From NCBI RefSeq assembly GCF_002443295.1, contig NZ_BAOS01000005.1, forward strand, positions 248,001 through 312,000: a stretch of 64,000 nt of DNA, read 5' to 3'. This document shows positions 10,601 through 20,443 of the stretch, one piece after another. The translations under genes and the position numbers were made by a program. The notes beneath the pieces were generated by a model. The model was not told the DNA's origin. It saw nothing but the letters and a program-made list of their open reading frames with translations, and made no database searches. Position 1 is the stretch's first letter, and each line of letters begins with the position of its first letter. The stretch comes from Candidatus Scalindua japonica. Its GTDB lineage: Bacteria > Planctomycetota > Brocadiia > Brocadiales > Scalinduaceae.

Positions 10601-11774
10601 CAAGCAAAATAGATTGTCCTGCATCCGGTATTGTAATCACACCTCCGCTACCGGAATCGTTAAGGTCTACTATAATAGCCCCATCTGGACCTTGAACCTC
10701 TCCATTTTGATCCCATCGTCGCACGCGTGTGTTTCGTTCTTTAGCGCCGTCTGATGGCATGTCGCCGGGCAAAGCGCTATTTATGGATATAGTGTTGCTA
10801 TCGGGATCAACGGTGATTGTTCTCATCTCGCCAGCCTTGCCTGAAAACTCCCTATTATCGTCTATAATCTCTACCCAGTCGCCGCTTTTAAAACTCCTCT
10901 CAGCATCACGTCCTATACTTTCGACATTTAATTCCACGCCACTAATAGCCAGGACCTTAGTCGCTACAATTCCATTATCTCTCGACCATTTAAAAGTGGC
11001 GGCGCCAGGCTCTCCTCCATCATGTATCTCTACTCGATATAACTGGTTTTCAAGACCACGGTACCCGCCTTTAGGTGGTAATAAGCAAGGATTCTCATTG
11101 TCATCTTCTCCGGTAGCTTCAGAAGTTAGGCGTCCACCTGAAGGTTGCAAATCCGGATGATTTTTCAAAAAATCATCAGCCTCGCTACATGTAATATCAG
11201 TAATTTCATCAGGGACTTGTAACAATTTTACCTGATAAACTGTTTGCCGTCTTGTAGTCGTGTCTACATTTACAGCCTTTTCTACGATTCCCGGATCTTC
11301 CAGGTAAGTAACTTCGCGATCCCATACATCGATATAAACTATATGAGTACCTGTAACAGGTAAATCTGGCGGATCAGGATAATAAGGCTGATCATCATAA
11401 GGAACAGGGATAATTCCTCTTTCCTCGGCAAGGGCCCTGTCAAACTCAGCATTGGATTCTGGAGGACTGCTTGGTGGGCTTGCATGTTTTGAATCACGTA
11501 TTTGGTGGTTATCTGCAAGTATGCCATCCACATATATGCGTCCACAACCGAAAGTAAGCGTCCCGTTTGAAACTTCTATCTTAAATCCATCCTCAGTTTC
11601 TTTGGGTACGAAACAACGTCCGCCAATATCAATAGTTTCTACTCGTAAGCGTCTATTAATAATGTCATCCTGTTCATTCCAATCAGCGTCCAGCTGCACG
11701 CGGCCTTGCTGCATTAGCACTCCGCTGTAATCTTTTTTCGAATTGAATGTTTTACGACTATAATCACCTGGCAT
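7686..11774 (-). CDS. DUF6519 / right-handed beta-helix eCIS protein (fibre- or baseplate-like)
   Basis: At 1362 residues this is the largest eCIS gene. The N-terminus (MPGDYSRKTFNSKKDYSGVL, then QQGRVQLDADWNEQ) is the hallmark of the DUF6519 family found in phage-tail-like clusters. After about residue 490 the sequence is rich in N-x-F/I repeats such as ISFENFAIFNSGS and NTLIQGNIFN, typical of a right-handed parallel beta-helix as in tail fibres and pectate-lyase folds. Two proline loops, ASPPSSPPESN (near 100) and VTSPPETNV (near 450), match loops in other proteins of the locus. It probably decorates the baseplate or recognises target glycans. The gene follows the gpI-like gene by 23 nt and is preceded by AGGGGAAT, a modest ribosome-binding site. 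Confidence 0.75.
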   Translation of the reverse strand: MPGDYSRKTFNSKKDYSGVLMQQGRVQLDADWNEQDDIINRRLRVETIDIGGRCFVPKETEDGFKIEVSNGTLTFGCGRIYVDGILADNHQIRDSKHASPPSSPPESNAEFDRALAEERGIIPVPYDDQPYYPDPPDLPVTGTHIVYIDVWDREVTYLEDPGIVEKAVNVDTTTRRQTVYQVKLLQVPDEITDITCSEADDFLKNHPDLQPSGGRLTSEATGEDDNENPCLLPPKGGYRGLENQLYRVEIHDGGEPGAATFKWSRDNGIVATKVLAISGVELNVESIGRDAERSFKSGDWVEIIDDNREFSGKAGEMRTITVDPDSNTISINSALPGDMPSDGAKERNTRVRRWDQNGEVQGPDGAIIVDLNDSGSGGVITIPDAGQSILLERGINITFNTKPESGEFRTGDYWNFSARTADGEIEELKEAPPHGIHHHYCCLAIVRYPLVTSPPETNVVVTDCRKLWPPEINKGCCVVVKAGDDLLGVVNKVAETGGGCICLLPGDHNLAAPIRMVGNSSIQIKGFGLVTRLHISEILGDNQPFILENATDISFENFAIFNSGSRSVWFCNNVKHLEIKKMFVYSSFILQRRAILQPIIANIDRTSHGWLLKSNVFLGSQGLKGSLMAQSDIVENIWIGSDFGIDLVNLINVRMKRNQWIGITGSVIEELDGRIKQAISEDETDSKAILRLIDSLIASSKKFNNYDYIALNGSGSFNVEFSENQVIGSIGISAEIVENCKIDSNEFITRNFGGTCGLVHGLLFTRNRIGEKSFEGNTRGSISCNVGLRIVGDAIDCEILDNAFLNVNEGVMFESDISGDKEVAKTFGVKVLARANIDTAESKVILEESRNRTDLRMSRHRFRRSTYFKIGKCKNTLIQGNIFNADRIGIEWSGTKDIINFRISNNTFTGCQDVAIQIEPDDNIFFLASTVDTKVRLIEKNKFEVYSGAVRATIGAVRIEKNDIRVLSPKVDRARWKDVLILAADHIYKFSPYLEAVKADDIPGLRANNKEVMRRIEKDPDSIDTVNFSKAVEEELLSTYKHNNGDALADSVYVMKALADIDAKNYLVANLNPRVINGTSNLEGFGINLSGLQNRVVHNRIFSDNRKVHGGVVLHLVSGEVRDNEVVADRIGLLMNAKVGQSILNAKVEGNSLKVLGVPNQDSRKKPIYSLAIPSLNPGHFSIGSNYLEGSVMVGADPISTLSIHKKELMEISKEAIYYNLIKHDSSTYNFMLLSKLIPPRYTSPTEIEPKVLAVLSNFKINHWNPDPHRDRPIIHFTNNRVVRGWTAIAQSAAGAYLTVDELKEQPNKSLILQLSNNVFDYWTKVVGYDLIITGNHNQGALQYRNGRKIEKVANIPEPEPF

Positions 11775-11797
11775 AATAATTCCCCTAAATTCGTTAT

Positions 11798-14011
11798 TTA
11801 AGTTGCATAAAATATCCCCGCTTCCATCCCGAAGTGTAGGTATTCATCCAACCGTGCGCGCAGATTTGCTTCTCGCTGCGGTTGATAAAGGTCGTGGAAA
11901 GCTCCCATCTCTGCTTCGTCATCCGCGCCATGTCTAATTTCTACTGCACAATTTGTAGCCAACTGGCAATATCCGGCATCTCCATAATTCAAAGAAGTAA
12001 ACAGAGGTAGGACACGAAATTTGTCCTTTGTGTTAATTGGATGACATTTATACTTCCTGGGTACCTTTGAACCTAACGGTATATAAGAAAAACGCACACA
12101 GCCATCTTGTAATCTATCAGCCATTACGGCGGCAGGCCACAAATCGAATTTCTCAAGACTTGATTTGAATATTGAGTTCGAAATACACTTAAACATTGCA
12201 GCGTATACCTTTCCTATGACAGTACAATTCTCTGCTGTCAATGTTGCTCCTGCTAACAGAGTTTCAAACGGAGGAGATGTTACCATATCATCAATATACC
12301 CGGAATAGGCTACGTTTGTATCCTCTTTAGCGTCTAATATACTATTTGTCATGTTTACCTGGGCTCCTTCTATTGCGCGTATCCCGCCAATAATACTTTT
12401 ATCAATAAAAGTTTCTGTAAATCTAGACTCCACAATTAGCCTTGGCATTGCAGGTTGTGCCGGCACGCCATCAATTTGCTGACTCGACCCTGGCAATAAC
12501 GTGCAATGCAATATACTAAGCTGGCTTAACAAATTGGCATTGTTATTACTATCTTTCATAGGCACACGAAGTCTTCCTCCACTCACTAATAGACCGTTCA
12601 AAATCAAATTGGAATGCTCACCACCAAAAATTTTCAGTTCGTCTTCAAGGACCAGAATAGGTCTTTTTTCGTTAGCAGCTCTGATTTCAATAGTCACCCC
12701 TGGCGCTAGTTTTATAACTGGAGACTCTATATAGTATTTGTTGTTAGTGATCAGCACTACACCACCGGATTCATTCAATTGATTTATTGCATCCTGAATT
12801 GTCCCAGAATCGTCAGGCAAATTATCGTCAGGCACTTTAATAATACGTTGAAAATTGTCAAACGTATTGGTCCTGTCGTATTCTCCTCCACCCATATCCG
12901 CGCTAAACCCGTAGTGATATGAAACCGTAACTTTATGATCACTTGGAGGGCTTGCAATACTTTCCGGCAGCGCTATACGTCCTAAGAAAGGATCGATTGC
13001 AATCATATTTAGCGGCATATGCACCCACAAGTTAGCGCCTTCATCAGATAAATCACAAACTATAATTTCATCCGCTTCTATCTCCTCATCATCCACAATT
13101 AAAAAGAGGCTTTTTCCCTTGCCATAATAAGTATTAAGATATTCATGAAGCACACGACGACTAATCGACATCGGCACGTTAATTGGCTCCGCCAGATGAC
13201 TAATTTCACGTTCCGACTCCGGATTATTGTAAATGGCGCTGTCTATGCCCAATCCATTAAAACGGTAGCGTCTATTATCCAGTTTGTATGCCGGCGTTTT
13301 CGTAACCTGATAACTACGTAGTCGCCACAAAAATATGCCAATGTTTGGAATATTATATTTGCCTCGTCTTGTCTCAATACGACGCACATCTATTGTCCTG
13401 GCAATTTTGTCAAATGGTGTGTTAAAGAGTTCAAGTTGTTCCCAATCTCTTAAGCTAGCCATAGATGCATTGTCTGGTCTAATGTGGTTCATGTATTGAG
13501 TGGTTGCCAGCAACTGAAAATACTCAACTACACTGGCGGCTTCCCATCGTGTCACATCCCTGGCTAACTGTTCCAGCACAGCGGCTGTACCTTTTCTACG
13601 GCGGTATGCCAATGTATTTGCCACCTGGGCTCGTTGACTGAAAGGAGCGTCAGTATAATTAACCATGCCACGGACGCCAACAAGATTGCCGATATATGAA
13701 ACAGCCCATTCAGCGCAAGTCTCTATGAATTGGTCGTCATAAAGTTGCTCAAGGTCCTCTTCAAACACAGCAACTTGATCAGATATCAACGAAAGCAATG
13801 CTTTCAACGGTCCTTGCTTTTTCTCTTCAATCTGGTGTCTGATATGTTTTGCTTCATTCCCGTTTTGGTCACTAAGCGTCGCCAGCTTATCGGTTAGATC
13901 TTTGATCTCTTTCCTGTTCTCATCTGTCAAAAGAGCCTTGCCCTGATTTATATCTTGTATACGATAAAAAGCAGGCAATAGAGAGTATATCTTTTCCACA
14001 TCAAAGCTCAT
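11798..14011 (-). CDS. eCIS baseplate protein with gpI-like N-terminus
   Basis: The N-terminal ~190 residues match tail protein I of contractile phages: MSFDVEKIYSLLPAFYRIQD, then YDDQFIETCAEWAVSYIGNL and YRRRKGTAAVLEQLARDVT. Such proteins connect baseplate wedge to fibre. The remaining ~550 residues contain beta-helix-like repeats from about 390 (TIQDAINQLNESGGVVLITN), suggesting a fused fibre-like part. Loops ASPPSDH and VTSPPFE belong to the SPP motif set of the locus. It overlaps the upstream J-like gene by 4 nt (ATGA), so translation is coupled. The protein is about three times the length of phage gpI. Confidence 0.8.
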   Translation of the reverse strand: MSFDVEKIYSLLPAFYRIQDINQGKALLTDENRKEIKDLTDKLATLSDQNGNEAKHIRHQIEEKKQGPLKALLSLISDQVAVFEEDLEQLYDDQFIETCAEWAVSYIGNLVGVRGMVNYTDAPFSQRAQVANTLAYRRRKGTAAVLEQLARDVTRWEAASVVEYFQLLATTQYMNHIRPDNASMASLRDWEQLELFNTPFDKIARTIDVRRIETRRGKYNIPNIGIFLWRLRSYQVTKTPAYKLDNRRYRFNGLGIDSAIYNNPESEREISHLAEPINVPMSISRRVLHEYLNTYYGKGKSLFLIVDDEEIEADEIIVCDLSDEGANLWVHMPLNMIAIDPFLGRIALPESIASPPSDHKVTVSYHYGFSADMGGGEYDRTNTFDNFQRIIKVPDDNLPDDSGTIQDAINQLNESGGVVLITNNKYYIESPVIKLAPGVTIEIRAANEKRPILVLEDELKIFGGEHSNLILNGLLVSGGRLRVPMKDSNNNANLLSQLSILHCTLLPGSSQQIDGVPAQPAMPRLIVESRFTETFIDKSIIGGIRAIEGAQVNMTNSILDAKEDTNVAYSGYIDDMVTSPPFETLLAGATLTAENCTVIGKVYAAMFKCISNSIFKSSLEKFDLWPAAVMADRLQDGCVRFSYIPLGSKVPRKYKCHPINTKDKFRVLPLFTSLNYGDAGYCQLATNCAVEIRHGADDEAEMGAFHDLYQPQREANLRARLDEYLHFGMEAGIFYAT

Positions 14012-16857
14012 TGTATCACCTCTATTTCATTTGGTTTTGTTTCAAGCATAAGTAACTCAGCGGCTATAAAATTGTCATTTTCTATTCCAGGCATAGAAGC
14101 CTCTAGACCTTGTTTCAATATTTTGTCCGGATCATCAATCCTATATAATTTGTCTAAGTCTATCGCCTTGACTCCTTTGACAGCATGCATAACATCAAGC
14201 ACTTCGCTAAAGTAAACAGGCTGAGCAAATTGTCTCTTATCAAACGAAAAATTATCAAACAGAGCTTGTTTTACTTGTTCCAAAACTTTCTCCATAACTT
14301 CCTCATCTAAATATTCAGGCAAGACCTCTATCTTTGCTTCTATTCTGAAAAAGATTTTTTGGTAGGACTTAATGATAATAGGAACAAATGGATCTCCATA
14401 TTTATGTATTGTGTCTAACAGAGAATTACAAATAGCTTTTTCCACTTCAACCCCATTAGGTCCGGCTACAGTAATAAAGACTGTTCGCCTCAGACCATTC
14501 CAACTCCATGTGGCAAGCGCCTTGTCTATTCCCTCAAATGAGCGAGCAAAATCCTCATAATCTTTCAATGACACAATTCTATCTAATGTCAACACTGTCA
14601 AAGGAGCGTTGAGCCTGACGTTGTCGAGACGTTCCCTATCACTCGCACCGGTTGAAGGAATAGGATTCGTGACTCCTTTAACTCCAAGGGGTTTTGTCAT
14701 AAGCTGTGTAAGTTGATCAGCTTTAACCAATCCTTTCAGTCCAATGCCTTTGCGGTACTTTGCCTTAATATTTTGCTGGCCAGTAGGTAGCAGCGAGCCG
14801 GTGATTCCATCGCCGAATATCACAGTAGTTTTACCATCATCATCAACTCGTGTTTTATATATTCTGTCATTTGGCCCTTGTCCGTAAAAAGAAGATGTCT
14901 CTTCCCATAAGATATCGTTAACTAAAATCTCAAGAGTTGTTTGTGATCCACTTGTTGTAGTCGCGCTGACATAAGTCAGAGGAGACTGTTTCAGCTCAAA
15001 GCTCTGAAAGGGTTGATTTGTGTTACCACTACCCAGGACCTCTGACACAGTTTCCCCATGAGTACCTTCTGCAATATTCGCGTTAATAGTAACAGTATTG
15101 CGTATATATGAAAAAGACAGTGAATTTTCAAAGTTCAAAACTGTAAAACCATTTTCAACAAACACTTTTTTTAACACCTTTGCTTCACTTGCATAAACAC
15201 CTTTAAGATCGTCACGTTCTCCTGTAAGGATAATTTTTTGTCCAATCTTCAATCCGAGATACAAACTATCAAGAGTAATTATGTCACCCTCAACCAAATC
15301 TTCAATAGGAGTTTTAGCCAGCTCAAGCTGTTCGCTCTGGATACGAATGATGCTTTTGCGCACCTTAAAGTCCGGTGGCTTGTCAGTTGAATTGTCAGAG
15401 AGAGAGCTTCCATCAATTTTAGACAATTTTAATCCCGTAGTCTTTGCGCTCATGCCGAACCCGACTAGCGAAGCTTCGCTGACCGAGCTGATTTTGTAAA
15501 TGTCATATGTTGGTCCATTAGCTGCAGGCCTTTCTATCAAAATCCAGGTTCCCTTAATAACACCTTCCAGGCTTCTTTCCAAATAAATATCGGCATCACT
15601 ATTATAATAAGTACCTTTCATTGAATTTTTCCATATTTCCCACTCATTCGAGTCCCAATCGTGTGGATAAATATAATTATTTACTGGTGTGTTAGAATAA
15701 TTGCCTTCAGACATAGTATTGGCATAGTTGCCAGTACTCTGGATTTTAAGAGGGGTATCTTTATCAAATGACCTTAAAAGACTTTTGTAATAAGGTGCGT
15801 TGTGGCCAAATATAGCGGCATGCTGAATGAATGCAAAAATTCCGGTGCCGTTAGTTAAATTTACAGATTCTACCTGTTTGACCATATTAGTCACAAATTT
15901 TTCTTCTGACCAACCCTGGCTCTTGATTAGAGCGGACAAATCTTCCTCACTCCATTTTTTCCCGATTATGTCTTCTATAACAATAGAATCTAGTTCAACC
16001 TTTTCGGCGTAATCACTGACATTGCCATTTGGCAGTGAAGGCCTTTCGAAATCAGCTGGAGATAGCCCCGGGTTTTCAAAATCTATCCGTGTTGTGTTTC
16101 TTTCTTCATCTGTCGTAACCTTCATGATAGTCCTAGTATCTCTTTCTGAATTTGCAATAATCAACAACTTATCTCCATTTTTCAAATTGGTTGCTATACC
16201 TGTAAGGATGACACTGCCCATACCAATAGAAATATTCTGTGGTTGTGTCAGGCGGGGTTTGATAGAGCTCCACTCTGGTCGTGCGTTAATTTCTTCAATA
16301 GTTTCATATATTTGGGCTATCTCATCAGGTCCCGGAACACTCTGTACTTTAACTCCTGCCTCAATCTTTATTGGTGGAGGCGAGGGCATACTCAGTTGGT
16401 TTTTATCAGGAATCAGCGCCTCGCCAAATGAGCCGGGTGCATCTTCAACTGTAAACGCAAAACAAGTATTGCCAGCAACTCCGGGACTTAGTTCATATCC
16501 AATCAAACGAGCTAATTCAAGGGCAGAAAGTCTTTCTGTCACTGTATTCAGATAGCTCTCATTTGCCAGGCGCTCCTGGTAAAAGGTCAGCACATCTAAA
16601 ACAGTAGCCCAGCCATCCAGAAGCGCGATAGAGAAGTCATCATTATCACGTGTAGTTAAATTACTTAAAGCCGGTTTACTTGAGCCGGACAAGTTTGCCA
16701 GCATAGTTTGTTTAAAATAACTATGAACGCCAACACGGTAGGCAATGGCTGATAAACCTGGCCTGTTGTAAACTTTAGTCGGCGTTTTTTTTGCTATTCC
16801 TTCGCAGCAACCACAGTCGTTAAGATCGCGAAAGCTTTTGTTGTTTTCAGTTTTCAT
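14008..16857 (-). CDS. Baseplate J-like protein (second copy)
   Basis: The 949-residue protein has the baseplate-J core in its C-terminal half: VIFGDGITGSLLPTGQ and KAKYRKGIGLKG around 675-700, then SLKDYEDFARSFEGIDKA and a VNLDV-type beta region near the end. J-like proteins form the wedge arms that link sheath contraction to spike release (Pvc11/Pvc12-type role). The N-terminus begins with a cysteine cluster (CGCC near residues 15-18). It overlaps both neighbours by 4 nt (ATGA). It is related to but clearly divergent from the 879-residue J-like protein encoded just upstream. Confidence 0.85.
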   Translation of the reverse strand: MKTENNKSFRDLNDCGCCEGIAKKTPTKVYNRPGLSAIAYRVGVHSYFKQTMLANLSGSSKPALSNLTTRDNDDFSIALLDGWATVLDVLTFYQERLANESYLNTVTERLSALELARLIGYELSPGVAGNTCFAFTVEDAPGSFGEALIPDKNQLSMPSPPPIKIEAGVKVQSVPGPDEIAQIYETIEEINARPEWSSIKPRLTQPQNISIGMGSVILTGIATNLKNGDKLLIIANSERDTRTIMKVTTDEERNTTRIDFENPGLSPADFERPSLPNGNVSDYAEKVELDSIVIEDIIGKKWSEEDLSALIKSQGWSEEKFVTNMVKQVESVNLTNGTGIFAFIQHAAIFGHNAPYYKSLLRSFDKDTPLKIQSTGNYANTMSEGNYSNTPVNNYIYPHDWDSNEWEIWKNSMKGTYYNSDADIYLERSLEGVIKGTWILIERPAANGPTYDIYKISSVSEASLVGFGMSAKTTGLKLSKIDGSSLSDNSTDKPPDFKVRKSIIRIQSEQLELAKTPIEDLVEGDIITLDSLYLGLKIGQKIILTGERDDLKGVYASEAKVLKKVFVENGFTVLNFENSLSFSYIRNTVTINANIAEGTHGETVSEVLGSGNTNQPFQSFELKQSPLTYVSATTTSGSQTTLEILVNDILWEETSSFYGQGPNDRIYKTRVDDDGKTTVIFGDGITGSLLPTGQQNIKAKYRKGIGLKGLVKADQLTQLMTKPLGVKGVTNPIPSTGASDRERLDNVRLNAPLTVLTLDRIVSLKDYEDFARSFEGIDKALATWSWNGLRRTVFITVAGPNGVEVEKAICNSLLDTIHKYGDPFVPIIIKSYQKIFFRIEAKIEVLPEYLDEEVMEKVLEQVKQALFDNFSFDKRQFAQPVYFSEVLDVMHAVKGVKAIDLDKLYRIDDPDKILKQGLEASMPGIENDNFIAAELLMLETKPNEIEVIQ

Positions 16858-19493
16858 CGCCCTCCCCTTATGTCAATTTTCAAGACACCTCTTTCAGGAT
16901 AGTTTGGATCATTATCAAGACGAGCAATCTCCAGTCTCTCCATCTCGATCTTACCAGCATCACGCCACTCATTGCTCTCTGTGCCCTGACGTTGAAATTT
17001 GGTAATCTTTGCAGATGAAACACCCTGTACCGCCTGAACCGCTGCATAAATTGGGCTTAGATAGACCGTTTGCCCAAACGTAAAATTGTCAGGATGAAAC
17101 ACTCCCTTTCTTCCGTCAAGAAGTGTTCGATTGCTTAATGTTTGCATTAAAGCCACTTTTAGATCACTTGCCTGGTAACCAGGTTTCACACATACGATCA
17201 TCTCAACATCCAACGATACAAAATTGGGTGTATCAACTTGAACATCATGTCCTGTCATCCTGTATCTTTCAAGACAATTGCGTAACTCATTTTCAAATCT
17301 CTCATCTACCTCATAACCGCCAAGGCGGTCTGCGGTTAAAAAAACAGTGTGCCAGCTTCCCGTCCATCTAAAAGTTGCTTTCGCGCGTTGAATATCTGAA
17401 TCACACCGTTTTGAAATATTTTCATAATCCTCAGCGGTAACAGCTCGCTCTTGTTTGCGGAACGCATACGGAGCGTTTTGTCTCACCTGTTCTATGGTTT
17501 CAGGCCCTTTTCCACCTTTAGCAGACATTGGGTTCCATGCTTTTGAAATTACAGGATTTTTAAGGTCTGTAACAATAGAAGGGTCGCTACTGACAATATG
17601 AGCGATTGTTTCTGCGCCAACATTTCCATAAGCGCCATTTCCGATTCGATACACTGCTTTAAACTTAGTTCCGGAATCAGGTCGTTTACCGTGTCTCGCA
17701 TCTCCAAATCTAATAATTGCTGTTCCATCTGATTCAATCTCAGCGACAAACACTTTGTCATCCTGACTACTGTTTATCAAATCCCCCATTGGCAGCCATT
17801 TATCATTCTCTACGTCAAATGGATCATTAAAGACTTCTATCGAAGGAAATGAACTTTTGCCATGCAACTCCAAGGTTTCTTTTACTGATGCCGGCGGTTT
17901 TGCAGGATCATAAAACACTGTATGTGTTAACGGAATACCCTGCAGTTTTGGCCTAAACCTCTGAGGTGTTGGATCAGCTTGCTTTTTATCACAAATTCCT
18001 CCTTCTGCAGGTCCTACCTTTGTAAGCGCTGGATTTGGTTCTGGAACAACGCCAATGGTTTCATCCTCTATCGTCAGGCCATGATCGGCAAGGACAATAT
18101 TCCCCAACGCCACGCTTATATTATCATGATAACCTGAATCTGTTTTAGCTGAAACGCAGAGTGGAAATGGCAGGGCATCATCATTGTGCCAACAGATTTC
18201 TGTAACCGGAATAGAGCTGCTTTCTGGTAGAGAACTTGCCGGTGGTGATCCAAAATATGCCTGTCCGACAGGATCTTCCTTATAGTTTATTTCAACCAGA
18301 CGAACAGCATGACGTTTTGCGTGGTCCGCGTCTTCCAGTTTTCCTGTTTCCGGTCCGTGTTTCTCCATAAATACCAAAATATCGCCTATCTTCAGGTTAT
18401 TATTTTTATTGAGCAAAGTAGCCTGTGTGGCCCCTTTAGGCAGGCAGCACTCCTGATCACCCCAGGTATAAAACTGCATTTCATTATGTTTACTGTATAA
18501 TGTGGTGTCATGCATTAGTTCGAATATCACTGGCCTGTCTAAAAGAGCCTCTTGATACTGCTTTGAATTAAATTTAATAGTATGACTTGAGATTTTTGTT
18601 TTAGTTAGAAATTTAGTTTCATCTTTTATTAATTGCAAACCGGCGATGCCATCTTTAACATTTAATTGAATCAAGACACGCGCGTTTTTGCCTTCATCAA
18701 TAAAGTAATCAACCAATCTCGCGTGACGTCTAATTGAAATGCGTTTTCTGGCTGTCCTTAGATATGCCTCAGTTGCGACCGCGTCTTGTTGGTAGCTTAG
18801 ATGGTCGGCGACATATGAAAGCAATTCGACTAACGTTACGCCAAGGTCCGCAGGGTTTCGCTCCTTCCATTGGGGCATAATTGTTGCAAGACGGTCAAGA
18901 ATTAACTGGCGAAAGCTTGCATAATCCTTTGCAAGGTAATTGATCTCCGGCAGTGATAACGGATCTGGAGGACATACATGTTTTGTTTTGCAATCAAAAT
19001 CACTGGGACAAGCTACCTTGAAAGAAAAATCAACTGCTGATAGGATAGGATCAAAATCTTCTGGAGGATTTTTATGCTCTGAGCCTTTTACATTTTCTGG
19101 TGGCGATGTCAATGGCGGTGAACCGGTTACCTCAATGTATGTTTTAACCAGACTTAAGGTATATTTTGAAAAGTCACCAGGAGTTGATACCTCAACAATA
19201 AGAAGCTTTGAATCATTATCTGGGGGAGAAGTTACAGGTGGTGGTCCGATCCCATCTGGATAGACACGAACAACCTTTATGTTGCGAACTCGCTCTCCAC
19301 CTTCGATCACTACATTTTCTTTTGTCAACTGCCCTGGGACCAGGTCTTTTAGAAAGTGGACAATCAGCATACGTTGACGTTGATCATTCGGATCATCTAG
19401 ATTATCCTTTACTTCAATATAATCTATACCATTTAGAAAGGCATGATCCTTTACAAGATTACGCCTACGTTCATCACAGCAGAAGAAATTCAT
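16854..19493 (-). CDS. Baseplate J-like protein (first copy)
   Basis: The 879-residue protein carries the baseplate assembly J signature: INYLAKDYASFRQLILDRLA and PADLGVTLVELLSYVADHLS at about 185-240, AIIRFGDARHGKRPDSGTKF near 610, and VTAEDYENISKRCDSDIQRA near 700. It should form part of the eCIS wedge complex with the following J-like protein and gp25. The first ~160 residues contain three proline loops (GPPPVTSPPDN, GSPPLTSPPEN, later GSPPASSLPES) that look like insertions. The start ATG shares one nucleotide with the gp25 stop (TAATG), so the two are translationally coupled. Confidence 0.9.
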   Translation of the reverse strand: MNFFCCDERRRNLVKDHAFLNGIDYIEVKDNLDDPNDQRQRMLIVHFLKDLVPGQLTKENVVIEGGERVRNIKVVRVYPDGIGPPPVTSPPDNDSKLLIVEVSTPGDFSKYTLSLVKTYIEVTGSPPLTSPPENVKGSEHKNPPEDFDPILSAVDFSFKVACPSDFDCKTKHVCPPDPLSLPEINYLAKDYASFRQLILDRLATIMPQWKERNPADLGVTLVELLSYVADHLSYQQDAVATEAYLRTARKRISIRRHARLVDYFIDEGKNARVLIQLNVKDGIAGLQLIKDETKFLTKTKISSHTIKFNSKQYQEALLDRPVIFELMHDTTLYSKHNEMQFYTWGDQECCLPKGATQATLLNKNNNLKIGDILVFMEKHGPETGKLEDADHAKRHAVRLVEINYKEDPVGQAYFGSPPASSLPESSSIPVTEICWHNDDALPFPLCVSAKTDSGYHDNISVALGNIVLADHGLTIEDETIGVVPEPNPALTKVGPAEGGICDKKQADPTPQRFRPKLQGIPLTHTVFYDPAKPPASVKETLELHGKSSFPSIEVFNDPFDVENDKWLPMGDLINSSQDDKVFVAEIESDGTAIIRFGDARHGKRPDSGTKFKAVYRIGNGAYGNVGAETIAHIVSSDPSIVTDLKNPVISKAWNPMSAKGGKGPETIEQVRQNAPYAFRKQERAVTAEDYENISKRCDSDIQRAKATFRWTGSWHTVFLTADRLGGYEVDERFENELRNCLERYRMTGHDVQVDTPNFVSLDVEMIVCVKPGYQASDLKVALMQTLSNRTLLDGRKGVFHPDNFTFGQTVYLSPIYAAVQAVQGVSSAKITKFQRQGTESNEWRDAGKIEMERLEIARLDNDPNYPERGVLKIDIRGGR

Positions 19494-19855
19494 TAAGCCG
19501 ATCCTCCCTGGGTAAATTGCGCAACATGCTGTTCTTGTGTAAAAAGTACAGTATACGATACTGTTACATGAAATTCTGAATCCTTACTTCTCACCTCTAC
19601 CTGATTTACCTGTATAAGATCTCCAAGCCACTGCTGCAAAGACCCCTGAACAAGCATCTGTGTTGTTGCCGCCAGTTGTTCACTATTTGGTTGAAATACC
19701 AATTGGTTTAGGCCGCAGCCAAAGCTTGGACGATTGACACGCTCACCAGGCGCAGTAAACAGAACCTGCATAATCATATCACGAATATGATCATTAATAT
19801 CAGTATCCGCAGTACGTTTCTGTTTATTGAATTTATAAGCAAAGTCTATGTTCAA
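19493..19855 (-). CDS. GPW/gp25 family baseplate wedge protein
   Basis: The 120-residue protein has the compact gp25 fold signature: DINDHIRDMIMQVLFTAPGE followed by RVNRPSFGCGLNQLVFQPN, with the conserved P-x-x-G-x-x-L/I core. gp25 (Afp9/Pvc9) nucleates sheath polymerisation on the baseplate. Length is normal for the family. It is co-translated with the J-like gene through a TAATG junction. Confidence 0.9.
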   Translation of the reverse strand: MNIDFAYKFNKQKRTADTDINDHIRDMIMQVLFTAPGERVNRPSFGCGLNQLVFQPNSEQLAATTQMLVQGSLQQWLGDLIQVNQVEVRSKDSEFHVTVSYTVLFTQEQHVAQFTQGGSA

Positions 19856-19860
19856 TTCTT

Positions 19861-20035
19861 ATCTCCTGTAATAGCCGACAGCAATCAGTAGTCAGCATAA
19901 AACTACTAATGTAAGGCAAGATTCACTTATTTCGTTCTTCCTGATACCTGACATTTGGTTTCTGATTCCTATTATCCGACAACTTATACCTGAAAGCTGA
20001 AACCTGACAGCTTAATGCTGATCGCTGAAAGCTAA
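19861..20035. repeat. Heptamer-type TCAGC repeat array in the eCIS operon
   Basis: The spacer is built largely of units such as GACAGCAATCAGTAGTCAGCA, CTGATACCTGACA, TGAAAGCTGAAACCTGACAG and TGCTGATCGCTGAAAGCT, i.e. 7-nt steps of the CTGAnAG/TCAGCnn type. Similar arrays occur at 20357-20443, 23368-23411, 23986-24037, 29330-29378 and 29756-29774, and inside a coding sequence at 27586-27617. No gene is visible. Confidence 0.7.
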
Positions 20036-20356
20036 TCATATCCCCGTTACTCGAGCCTGAGTCGCTGATATAATTAATGGCGTGCCATTTGGTGTACAGA
20101 TCGCCTGACTGTCAAGCAACAAGACCGGCGCACCATTTGATAAGATACGCGTAGCGCCACTTACCCATTGTGCTGTAATACAGGGACTAGGACTGCCAGA
20201 TATATTAAACGGACAACCTGCAACTGCATATGGTGCGGGTTGTGTTACTATTGGCTGACCACTAACCAGCACCCGCGGGTTGGGGGCAGTTGGCTGTGCC
20301 TGGCCAGCGTGCGAGCATGTTACTGTTGCACCCACATGTAATAAAAATCCTGGCAT
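20036..20356 (-). CDS. PAAR-like spike-tip protein
   Basis: A 106-residue protein rich in glycine, proline and short beta strands. It begins MPGFLLHVGATVTCSHAGQA and has paired cysteine/proline turns (GCPFNISGSPSPC, DSQAICTPNGTP), as in the DUF4280/PAAR-like family that caps contractile spikes (Afp10/Pvc10 position). It should sit on the gpV-type trimer and sharpen the tip. It lies between the gpV and gp25 genes, as expected. Confidence 0.8.
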   Translation of the reverse strand: MPGFLLHVGATVTCSHAGQAQPTAPNPRVLVSGQPIVTQPAPYAVAGCPFNISGSPSPCITAQWVSGATRILSNGAPVLLLDSQAICTPNGTPLIISATQARVTGI

Positions 20357-20443
20357 TTAAATCTCCTTGTTTCACTATCAGTATACAGGTATCTGCGTTC
20401 TGTTATCAGATAATTAGTAGCGACTGATTACTGACAGCAATAT